This document shows, one piece after another, positions 1 to 5,937 of a stretch of DNA of 11,018 bases. Positions within the stretch are counted from its first letter, which is position 1. Each line of letters opens with the position of its first letter. Below the pieces are notes generated by a model, which ran no database searches, was not told where the DNA came from, and saw only the letters and a program-made list of their open reading frames with translations. This stretch comes from Bacteroidota bacterium. GTDB taxonomy: Bacteria > Bacteroidota > Bacteroidia > Cytophagales > Cyclobacteriaceae. The position numbers and the translations under genes are program-made. The stretch is from the NCBI GenBank assembly GCA_024643595.1, contig JAHEMS010000075.1:1-11018 (forward strand), given 5' to 3'.

Positions 1-461
1 CGAAGCGCCCAAACGTCAAAATCTTGCTTGGATTGCCCGTAGGGATTAAGTGGTTTAAGAAATGGTATTTTCGATTCATCATCATCATATCCCAATTCGC
101 CAAGCCCATACGTGGCGGCCGAAGAAGCGTAGATTAACGGTATCTGGTATTGACAGCAGCGTGTCCAGATATCTTTGGTGTTTTGTGTATTTAATTTGTC
201 AAGCAATGCTGTGTCCAATTCAGCCGTGTCCGTGCGGGCACCAATATGAAAAATGAATTCTATGGTTTCATAATTCTTGTCTAGCCAGGATAGAAAAAGG
301 TCACGGTCTATCTTTTCCTGTATTTTCAATCCATTTAGGTTTTTGTTCTTTACTGAATTATCGAATTTGTCGACTGCGATAATGGCATTGAAATTATCCT
401 GATTAAGCCTTTTGATTAAATAACTCCCGATAAAACCGGCAGCGCCCGTAACTACGATCAT
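1..461 (-). CDS. hldD: ADP-L-glycero-D-manno-heptose 6-epimerase, N-terminal part (cut by window edge)
   Basis: Translating the minus strand from the ATG at 461 gives 153 residues and runs open to the window edge, so the C-terminal half (family length is about 310-330) lies outside. It is an extended short-chain dehydrogenase/epimerase: Rossmann glycine motif GAAGFIG at residues 6-12, an Asp at residue 31 after the second strand where the nucleotide ribose binds, YASSAATYG at 111-119 carrying the catalytic Ser/Thr region, and the catalytic pair YxxxK at Y141/K145. The YASSAATYG string and the following PLN segment match HldD (RfaD), the NADP-dependent enzyme that epimerises ADP-D-glycero-heptose to the L-form for the lipopolysaccharide core. 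A related nucleotide-sugar epimerase such as GalE is the alternative but fits less well. It is transcribed divergently from the pterin gene across an 87-bp gap. I see no convincing promoter for it there. Confidence 0.85.
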   Translation of the reverse strand, partial: MIVVTGAAGFIGSYLIKRLNQDNFNAIIAVDKFDNSVKNKNLNGLKIQEKIDRDLFLSWLDKNYETIEFIFHIGARTDTAELDTALLDKLNTQNTKDIWTRCCQYQIPLIYASSAATYGLGELGYDDDESKIPFLKPLNPYGQSKQDFDVWAL

Positions 462-505
462 AACCTTTTTTTGAGCAATTTACATAAAACTATTGTTCTG
501 TGACC

Positions 506-529
506 TGACTTTGCACTGTTGTATATTTG
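506..529 (+). promoter_or_regulatory. Putative Bacteroidota-type promoter of the PTPS/QueD-lpxB pair
   Basis: TATATTTG at 522-529 is a perfect match to the Bacteroidota -7 element TAnnTTTG and lies 19 bp before the ATG at 549, implying a very short leader. The expected -33 TTTG about 20 bp upstream is poor (only CTG at 498-500). An overlapping alternative, TGACTTTG at 506-513, is followed by CACT and so resembles the stable-RNA promoters in this window, but its first element is off-consensus. Confidence 0.45.
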
Positions 530-548
530 TTATTAGTTCAAGTTTTTT

Positions 549-971
549 ATGGTTTACGTAAGCAGAAAGGAGCATTTTAATGCGGCACATAAATTATATA
601 ATCCCGCCTGGAGTAAAGAAAAGAATGAGGAGGTTTTTGGACCATGTGCCAACGAAAATTGGCATGGCCATAATTTCGACTTGATTGTTACAGTGAAAGG
701 GTTGCCAGATCCTGACACAGGATTTGTGATTGATCTTAAGAAATTGAGCACACTCATTCGAACAGAAGTAGCGGAAAAACTGGATCATAAAAATCTGAAT
801 GTTGATGTAGATTTTATGATCGGTAAGTTAGCCAGCTGCGAAAACCTGGTCATTGAAATATGGAAAATCCTGGAACCAAAAATTTCATTAATCAGCAAAT
901 TTGGTAAACTGCATTCAATTCGGTTGTACGAAACTCCACGCAACTATGTAGACTATTATGGTGAAGAGTAA
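549..971 (+). CDS. queD: 6-pyruvoyl-tetrahydropterin synthase / 6-carboxytetrahydropterin synthase family protein
   Basis: A 140-residue protein with every hallmark of the PTPS/QueD fold: zinc ligands H14, H39 and H41 (FNAAH and HGHN motifs), catalytic Cys33, the Asp-His pair in LDHKNLN (D79, H80), and Glu128 in YETPRN, which anchors the pterin. The family acts on 7,8-dihydroneopterin triphosphate. QueD makes 6-carboxy-tetrahydropterin for queuosine and 7-deazaguanine synthesis; PTPS makes 6-pyruvoyl-tetrahydropterin. Bacterial members are usually annotated queD, but here Cys33 is followed by five residues before HGH, as in mammalian PTPS, not three as in E. coli QueD. The LDHKNL and YET segments are also very close to the animal enzyme. 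The exact reaction is therefore uncertain. It is the first gene of a pair with lpxB (15-bp gap). No other queuosine gene is visible in the window. Confidence 0.88.
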   Translation: MVYVSRKEHFNAAHKLYNPAWSKEKNEEVFGPCANENWHGHNFDLIVTVKGLPDPDTGFVIDLKKLSTLIRTEVAEKLDHKNLNVDVDFMIGKLASCENLVIEIWKILEPKISLISKFGKLHSIRLYETPRNYVDYYGEE

Positions 972-986
972 TAAACAAATTTCGCT

Positions 987-2102
987 TTGAAATATTATAT
1001 CATAGCGGGAGAGCGTTCCGGAGATTTACATGGTGGCAATTTGGTGAAGTCTCTTCATCGGTATGATCATCATGCTGAATTAAGAGGGTTTGGAGGGGAA
1101 GAGATGAAACTGGCGGGAGTAAAATTGTCGGTTCATTATCGGGAGTTGGCATTCATGGGATTTATTTCACTCGCGACCAGTATTTTTAAAATATTCAAAT
1201 TCATCTCATTCTGTAAAAAAGACATTCTTGAATTTCAACCGGATGCCATCATTTTGATTGATTATGGAGGATTTAATTTACAGATAGCAAAATTCGCAAA
1301 GCAAAAAGGTTTCACGGTCTTTTATTATATACCTCCTAAAGTATGGGCCTGGTATCAAAAACGAGCGTTGCAGTTAAAAGCCAATGTGGATCGGATGTTT
1401 GTAATACTTCCATTCGAAAAGGATTTTTACAAAAAGTATAATTGGGAAGTCGATTATGTAGGCAACCCGGTATTGGATGCGATAAAAGCATTTAAACCAA
1501 ATCAGGAATTCATTTCAACACATGGAATTTGTGTCGATAAAAAATTAGTGGCCCTTTTGCCTGGAAGTCGTAAAATTGAGCTGAAACTTATTGTACCGTT
1601 GATGGCCGAAATAGCGGATGCAAATCAAGAAGTCCAATTTATTGTTGCCGCAGTGAGCAATCTTAGTGATAGTTTGTATCATGCCTTAAAAGGAAAATCG
1701 AATGTAAAATTTGTTGAGGGGGAGACCTATGATTTGTTAAATCATGCAGACGCTGCCATAGTAACTTCAGGTACGGCTACACTTGAAACAGCGCTATTTA
1801 AAGTGCCCCAGGTAGTTGTTTATAAAACAAATATGATAGAATATTTTATTGCAAGCAGCCTCGTTCAAGTGAAGTTTATTTCATTAGTCAATTTGATAGC
1901 TGGTAAAGAAGTAATCAGAGAAATGATTCAGAGGAATGCCAAAAAAGAGTTACTTCAAGTTGAATTGCGTAAACTTTTGCATGATCAGGTGTATATCTCC
2001 TCCATTCAATCTGCATACGAAAATCAATATCGGTTATTGGATACCGGATCAGCCTCAGAAAATACGGCTCAGTTTATTTCTGAGTATTTAAATCGTAAAT
2101 AG
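987..2102 (+). CDS. lpxB: Lipid-A-disaccharide synthase LpxB
   Basis: A 371-residue GT19 glycosyltransferase. It joins UDP-2,3-diacylglucosamine and lipid X into the beta-1,6 disaccharide of lipid A at the cytoplasmic face of the inner membrane. Visible motifs are the N-terminal AGERSGDLHG (residues 7-16; many homologues have GEASGD), the aromatic PPKVWAWYQKR segment at 116-126, VGNPVLD at 158-164, LPGSRKIE at 191-198 and the nucleotide-sugar site SGTATLETALFKVP at 261-274. Length is normal for the family. The start is TTG at 987, chosen because the conserved MKYYIIAGE N-terminus begins there and no upstream ATG is in frame. It begins 15 bp after the PTPS/QueD stop, so it is probably co-transcribed. 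It ends 2 bp from the convergent clpX stop, leaving no room for a separate terminator. Together with hldD it shows that the host makes lipopolysaccharide. Confidence 0.96.
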   Translation: MKYYIIAGERSGDLHGGNLVKSLHRYDHHAELRGFGGEEMKLAGVKLSVHYRELAFMGFISLATSIFKIFKFISFCKKDILEFQPDAIILIDYGGFNLQIAKFAKQKGFTVFYYIPPKVWAWYQKRALQLKANVDRMFVILPFEKDFYKKYNWEVDYVGNPVLDAIKAFKPNQEFISTHGICVDKKLVALLPGSRKIELKLIVPLMAEIADANQEVQFIVAAVSNLSDSLYHALKGKSNVKFVEGETYDLLNHADAAIVTSGTATLETALFKVPQVVVYKTNMIEYFIASSLVQVKFISLVNLIAGKEVIREMIQRNAKKELLQVELRKLLHDQVYISSIQSAYENQYRLLDTGSASENTAQFISEYLNRK

Positions 2103-2104
2103 TC

Positions 2105-3340
2105 TTAAGCTACTTTTAATTTACTGTAATGTGATTTATTGAATTTCTCTTCTGCATAGGCACGCGTAATGATAAGTTTATCAGTCGTTTTATCAGAGGG
2201 TAATTCGAACATGGCATCATTGACAATGGCTTCGCAGATAGACCGAAGACCGCGTGCCCCGAGCTTAAAGTCAACGGCTTTTTCAACAATGAAATCCAAT
2301 GCTCCTTCTTTGATCTCCAATTCGATGCTCTCCATTTCAAAAAGCTTTTTATACTGTTTTACCAACGCATTTTTTGGTTCAGTTAGTATTTTACGAAGTG
2401 CATTATGATCAAGGGGATTAAGGTAGGAAAGTACTGGCAGTCGACCGATAAGTTCAGGGATTAAACCAAAACTCTTTAAATCCTGAGCGGAAACAAATTG
2501 TAATAAATTATCTTTATCAACATCCGTTGGACTTAAACTATCAGGGTTGGTTGCAAAGCCCAGAGGGCGAGTATTTAATCTCTTTCCTATTAGTCGGGAA
2601 ATCCCCTCAAATGCACCACCGCAAATGAATAATATATTTTCAGTGTTTACTGAAATCATTTTTTGATCAGGATGCTTTCGTCCTCCTTGAGGAGGCACAT
2701 TCACGGAAGTTCCTTCCAGCAGTTTTAAAAGCGCTTGTTGAACTCCTTCACCGCTTACATCACGGGTAATGGAAGGATTATCTGATTTGCGTGCAATTTT
2801 ATCGATTTCATCAATATAGACTATTCCACGCTCAGCGGCCTCGGTGTTATAGTCAGCGGCCTGCAAAAGACGAGTAAGAATGCTTTCAACATCTTCGCCA
2901 ACATAGCCGGCCTCAGTGAGCACGGTTGCATCTGCAATACAAAATGGTACTTGTAGAATTTTTGCGAGCGTGCGGGCCAGGTAGGTTTTCCCGGTTCCTG
3001 TTTCACCTACCATAATGATATTCGATTTTTCAATAGTAATATCGTTATCCACCTTGCGCTGCATGAGGCGTTTATAATGATTATATACAGCAACTGCCAT
3101 CACCCGTTTGGCCTCATCTTGCCCTATCACATATTCGTCGAGAAACTTCTTGATTTCACGAGGCTTGATAAGTTTGAAGTTTGGTAAGACACCAGATTCA
3201 ACCTTATTTTTCTTTTCTTCCTGCAAAATTTGGCTGGCTTGCGTCACGCACTTATCGCAAATATGAGCATGGATTCCTGAAATCATCAGATCCACATCTT
3301 TTTTGTTTCTTCCGCAAAATGAACAAATGACTTCAGCCAT
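2105..3340 (-). CDS. clpX: ATP-dependent Clp protease ATP-binding subunit ClpX
   Basis: A 411-residue AAA+ unfoldase that recognises, unfolds and feeds substrates to ClpP in the cytoplasm. The N-terminal zinc-binding domain has C6-x2-C9 and C28-x2-C31. The AAA+ module has Walker A GETGTGKT (112-119; Glu where many orthologues have Pro), pore loop GYVGED (145-150), Walker B IVYIDE (173-178), the RKH substrate loop (221-223), the arginine finger in IPELIGR (R300) and sensor 2 GARGLR (R363). The ClpP-docking loop is LGF (260-262) rather than the IGF of E. coli, a conservative change. Length is standard. It follows clpP on the same strand after a 100-bp gap that contains an RNA hairpin. It ends 2 bp from lpxB, so its transcript must terminate inside or run antisense to lpxB. 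Confidence 0.98.
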   Translation of the reverse strand: MAEVICSFCGRNKKDVDLMISGIHAHICDKCVTQASQILQEEKKNKVESGVLPNFKLIKPREIKKFLDEYVIGQDEAKRVMAVAVYNHYKRLMQRKVDNDITIEKSNIIMVGETGTGKTYLARTLAKILQVPFCIADATVLTEAGYVGEDVESILTRLLQAADYNTEAAERGIVYIDEIDKIARKSDNPSITRDVSGEGVQQALLKLLEGTSVNVPPQGGRKHPDQKMISVNTENILFICGGAFEGISRLIGKRLNTRPLGFATNPDSLSPTDVDKDNLLQFVSAQDLKSFGLIPELIGRLPVLSYLNPLDHNALRKILTEPKNALVKQYKKLFEMESIELEIKEGALDFIVEKAVDFKLGARGLRSICEAIVNDAMFELPSDKTTDKLIITRAYAEEKFNKSHYSKLKVA

Positions 3341-3370
3341 GTTTTATTGTTTTATTATGTAACCATTGGC

Positions 3371-3418
3371 CAGTTAACCAATTGATCTACAAAAATATAG
3401 AAATTATTTGGCTAACTG
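3371..3418 (-). other. 11-bp RNA hairpin in the clpP-clpX spacer
   Basis: The arms TTGGCTAACTG (3408-3418) and CAGTTAACCAA (3371-3381) are inverted repeats around a 26-nt AU-rich loop. Read as RNA from the minus strand, all 11 pairs form, one of them G-U. On the plus strand the same position would be an A-C mismatch, so the structure suits the clpP-clpX transcript. No U-tract follows, so it is not a standard intrinsic terminator. It may separate, stabilise or process the two messages. An overlapping smaller hairpin (ATTGG...CCAAT at 3364-3382) is mutually exclusive with it. Confidence 0.5.
3390..3397 (-). promoter_or_regulatory. Possible -7 element for clpX
   Basis: On the minus strand TATTTTTG fits the Bacteroidota -7 consensus TAnnTTTG and lies about 50 bp before the clpX ATG, inside the loop of the spacer hairpin. 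No TTG is found at the expected -33 distance, so this may be a chance match in AT-rich sequence. If real, clpX could be transcribed separately from clpP. Confidence 0.22.
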
Positions 3419-3440
3419 AACTGCTTGGATAAAGACCCTA

Positions 3441-4133
3441 TTATTTCTTGCGTTCCAAAACCTCGTCTATAAGGCCATATTCTTTTGCCTCGCTGGCCCT
3501 CATCCAATAGTCGCGGTCAGAGTCTTTTTCAATTCTTTCAAATGTTTGACCACAGTGGTTGGCAAGAATGGTATAAAGATCCTGGCGCAACTCAATTGTT
3601 TGCTTGAGTGATATCTCCATATCTTTAGAGGTCCCCTGCATACCTGCCGAAGGTTGGTGAATCATGACCCTTGAATGAGGCAGACCAGATCTTTTTTTAG
3701 AGGTTCCTGCAGCTAAAAGTACTGCCCCCATAGAGGCGGCCAAACCAGTGCAAATGGTAGCTACATCTGGATTTACATATTGCATGGTGTCATAAATACC
3801 CAACCCGGCATGTACTGAACCTCCTGGGCTATTAATATACATAATGATGTCCTTTTTGGGATCAGATGATTCAAGGAACAGAAGTTGAGCGGTAATAACA
3901 TTTGCCACGTAGTCATCAACAGCAGTCCCAAAAAAGATAATTCGATCGGCCATTAATCGGGAAAATACGTCAATAACGGTGGCGCGCATCTGCCGTTCCT
4001 CAACCACATTCGGTGTCATGGCTGAAACAGAATAAGGATTTTCGTTTAAATATTTTGCATAGCTGTCTAATGCATTTCCGCTCATACCCAAGTGGTGAAC
4101 GGCATACTTTCTGAATTCATTGGATTGTGACAT
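3441..4133 (-). CDS. clpP: ATP-dependent Clp protease proteolytic subunit ClpP
   Basis: A 230-residue serine protease (family S14) that forms the tetradecameric chamber used by ClpX. The catalytic triad is S134 in GLAASMGA, H159 in VMIHQP and D208 in DSDRDYWM; the 25- and 49-residue spacings equal those of E. coli ClpP. The oxyanion-side motif NSPGGSV is at 101-107. The protein is longer than E. coli ClpP because of an N-terminal stretch of about 40 residues before PNVVEERQ, which includes FRKYAVHHLGM and also occurs in Bacteroidota orthologues as I recall them; part is probably removed during maturation. The ATG at 4133 is kept because that extension is family-like. It lies between tig and clpX in the order typical of many bacteria, but an intrinsic terminator sits between tig and this gene. 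Confidence 0.97.
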   Translation of the reverse strand: MSQSNEFRKYAVHHLGMSGNALDSYAKYLNENPYSVSAMTPNVVEERQMRATVIDVFSRLMADRIIFFGTAVDDYVANVITAQLLFLESSDPKKDIIMYINSPGGSVHAGLGIYDTMQYVNPDVATICTGLAASMGAVLLAAGTSKKRSGLPHSRVMIHQPSAGMQGTSKDMEISLKQTIELRQDLYTILANHCGQTFERIEKDSDRDYWMRASEAKEYGLIDEVLERKK

Positions 4134-4226
4134 AGTATCTGAATAAATTGATTTAATGGTATGATAAATAGTCGATTTACGCGATCTTTTATTGTTTACT
4201 CCTCAATGTTAGTAAGAATTATTCAA

Positions 4227-4254
4227 TAAAAAAGCTCCACAATTGATGGAGCTC
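4227..4254 (-). terminator. Rho-independent terminator after tig
   Basis: On the minus strand a perfect 7-bp stem AGCTCCA/TGGAGCT (arms 4247-4253 and 4233-4239) with a 7-nt loop is followed at once by a run of six T (4228-4233 region). It lies about 40 bp past the trigger factor stop and about 95 bp before the clpP start, so it should end most tig transcripts before clpP. On the plus strand no T-run follows, so it acts in one direction only. Confidence 0.8.
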
Positions 4255-4292
4255 GTTTATAACGATTTATCAAAATGAAAGGTTCGACCTTA

Positions 4293-5642
4293 TCAATGCT
4301 GATGTTCGGCAACTACTTTTTTGAATTCATCCAGGCTCACTTTCTTTTCATCTAGTGTGATCGATTCTTTGATTACATGGAGGATTCGTTCATGACGGAG
4401 TTGATTGTAAATTTTCATAAAGTTTTCACCCTTGCCATCCTGCCCTGACAAATAATTGTTGGCGATGTCATCCAACTTATCGCCTAATTGGGCAGCGATT
4501 GCTGGGCCTCCAAATTGATCCATAATAAATTGCTTGGCTTTTTCTCGCACCTCATCACTTTCTACTTTAATTTCTTTGTCTTCAGCAATTTTATTTTTAA
4601 TAAGATCCCACTTTAACGACTCTTTATAAACATTAAATTCTTTCTCCAGAACGTCTTCCGTGACCTGACCATTACTAGTATTGATTAACCAGGACTTTAG
4701 AAATGAATCGGGCATATTGATGTTAGTGTGATCAACAAAGTAATGTTGAATTTCATGATCCAGTAAATGGTCACTTTCACGATCATAATTTTCGCTAATG
4801 GTTAATTTGATTTTTTCCATAAACTCATCTTCACTTTTCACCATCTCACTGCCAAAGACTTTGTCAAAGAATTCTTGATTTATCGAAGCTGGCTCAACTT
4901 TACTGATGCTGGTTACTTTAAAAGAGTAGGTGCCTTCCGCTTTTTCGGCCTCCTCTTCAGAAATGTTCAGGGCTTGTGCTATGGCTTTTTTATCATTGAA
5001 TACTTTACCGATTTCAAACTCGACAACGTCTTCTTTCTTAAGTCCAATAAATTTTGCCTTTTCCTTTTTGACAATGTTACTTATTGAAATAAATGATCCT
5101 TTATTACCTTCTTCTCCTGCTGAATTAATTTCTCCGTGCAGGTTGGAATCCTCCTCACTGGTTTCAGGATAAGAAGTATTTCCAAATCTGGTTTTAAGGT
5201 CTTCCAGGGTTTCGTTAATTACTTTCTGATCAACTTCTATTTTGTTAGCGTTAAGATGCACAGTCTTTGAAAGATCCAACTCAAAATCTTCAACGAGTCC
5301 TATCTGAAATTCAAATTCAAAATCTTTTTGATTATCCCAATCAATGGAGAAACCTTTCTCCTGGTTCGGCATCGGATCTCCTAAAATTTTTAATTTTTGG
5401 TCGCGTATATAATCCGATACAGAGTGAGATACAATATGATTTACTTCCTCTACAAGAATGGATTTGCCGAACATTTTTTTTATAACTCCGGTTGGTACCT
5501 TTCCCTGGCGGAAGCCTTTAATGTTTGCTTTACGAGCATACTCCTTCAACTTCTCGTCCACTTTGGGTTGATAGTCGGTTGCACTCAACTGAATCTTAAT
5601 CAATCCATCTGTTGCGCTTTGTCTGTCTAATGTAATGTTCAA
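4293..5642 (-). CDS. tig: Trigger factor (ribosome-associated chaperone)
   Basis: A 449-residue trigger factor, the chaperone that docks at the ribosomal exit tunnel and shields nascent chains. The N-terminal domain carries the ribosome-binding signature GFRQGKVP (residues 43-50; GFRKGKVP in E. coli). The C-terminal cradle (about 255-449) is largely helical and charged. The central FKBP-like PPIase domain (about 163-250) is degenerate: the usual IPGFE.G..G motif that forms the proline pocket is absent, and an acidic Glu/Ser/Gly-rich stretch precedes it. The start is TTG at 5642, supported by the MNITLDR N-terminus that begins directly there. The ORF closes with tandem stops TGA-TAA. It lies upstream of clpP and clpX, a common bacterial arrangement linking nascent-chain folding with proteolysis, and downstream of tRNA-Leu on the same strand. 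Confidence 0.94.
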   Translation of the reverse strand: MNITLDRQSATDGLIKIQLSATDYQPKVDEKLKEYARKANIKGFRQGKVPTGVIKKMFGKSILVEEVNHIVSHSVSDYIRDQKLKILGDPMPNQEKGFSIDWDNQKDFEFEFQIGLVEDFELDLSKTVHLNANKIEVDQKVINETLEDLKTRFGNTSYPETSEEDSNLHGEINSAGEEGNKGSFISISNIVKKEKAKFIGLKKEDVVEFEIGKVFNDKKAIAQALNISEEEAEKAEGTYSFKVTSISKVEPASINQEFFDKVFGSEMVKSEDEFMEKIKLTISENYDRESDHLLDHEIQHYFVDHTNINMPDSFLKSWLINTSNGQVTEDVLEKEFNVYKESLKWDLIKNKIAEDKEIKVESDEVREKAKQFIMDQFGGPAIAAQLGDKLDDIANNYLSGQDGKGENFMKIYNQLRHERILHVIKESITLDEKKVSLDEFKKVVAEHQH

Positions 5643-5696
5643 GGTATTACGTGTTTATTTATTAACGTTATCATAGTCCCTCATGGCTTTAATTAG

Positions 5697-5735
5697 TGAA
5701 CCCTCCTGCCAGATTAATTCCGAAAGGAGGGTTCA
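5697..5735 (-). terminator. Hairpin between tRNA-Leu and tig (possible terminator or processing site)
   Basis: The arms TGAACCCTCCT (5697-5707) and AGGAGGGTTCA (5725-5735) form a perfect 11-bp, GC-rich stem with a 17-nt loop. It starts 4 nt after the tRNA CCA end. On the minus strand the bases after the stem are CTAATTAAAG, not a U-run, so termination may be weak. It could instead protect or guide 3' processing of the tRNA. Almost no room is left for an independent tig promoter, so read-through into tig is possible. Confidence 0.6.
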
Positions 5736-5739
5736 TCAA

Positions 5740-5824
5740 TGGTGCGGATGAAGGGACTCGAACCCCCACGCCTCACGGCACCAGATCCTAAGTCTGGCGC
5801 GGCTGCCAATTACGCCACATCCGC
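5740..5824 (-). tRNA. tRNA-Leu (anticodon UAG)
   Basis: The minus strand folds into a full class II cloverleaf of 85 nt. It has a perfect 7-bp acceptor stem (GCGGATG/CATCCGC), a D-arm with TAATTGGCAG, anticodon stem CCAGA/TCTGG with loop CTTAGGA (anticodon TAG at 5788-5790), a long variable arm TGCCGTGAGGCGT typical of Leu/Ser tRNAs, and a T-arm with TTCGAGT. The discriminator is A, as required for leucine. The 3' CCA (5740-5742) is encoded in the genome. The T-stem has two G-U pairs. It reads CUA codons, and other CUN codons by wobble. Confidence 0.97.
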
Positions 5825-5866
5825 ATTTCCCTTGTTTAAATTAAAAAAACAGGTTTTTTTACCAAC

Positions 5867-5904
5867 GGGAGTGCAAATTTAGAGATAATTCGTTATGATT
5901 AAAG
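5867..5904 (-). promoter_or_regulatory. Promoter of tRNA-Leu
   Basis: On the minus strand TAAATTTG (5881-5874) matches the Bacteroidota -7 consensus TAnnTTTG, with a near-consensus CTTT at 5904-5901 about 19 bp upstream in the -33 position. The element continues as CACTCCC, exactly as in the rRNA promoter of this window. Transcription should start near 5867, leaving a leader of about 43 nt that contains an A7/T7 inverted repeat (5843-5860). Confidence 0.75.
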
Positions 5905-5937
5905 TACTGTTCAAAAAATCCGATTAAATACTGTGAC

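Noticed and set aside
62..256. Plus-strand 64-codon ORF with a His-rich N-terminus (IHHHHIP)
   Set aside because: It lies antisense to the hldD coding region; the His codons come from the Asp-rich GYDDDES segment of hldD read backwards. No family resemblance.
1..461. hldD as a truncated pseudogene
   Set aside because: The frame is open to the window edge with all motifs intact; it is cut by the window, not broken.
2070..2086. CTCAG-TTTATTT-CTGAG mini-hairpin near the lpxB 3' end as a terminator for clpX
   Set aside because: Only a 5-bp stem, inside lpxB coding sequence, and no T-run follows on the minus strand.
4875..5172. Overlapping plus-strand ORFs of 70 and 80 codons inside tig
   Set aside because: Hydrophobic, Phe/Ser-rich shadows antisense to a well-conserved gene; no start-site signals or homology.
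5843..5860. A7-CAGG-T7 inverted repeat as a terminator
   Set aside because: It lies in the leader between the tRNA-Leu promoter and the tRNA itself, and the stem is only A-T pairs; likely a flexible AT tract.
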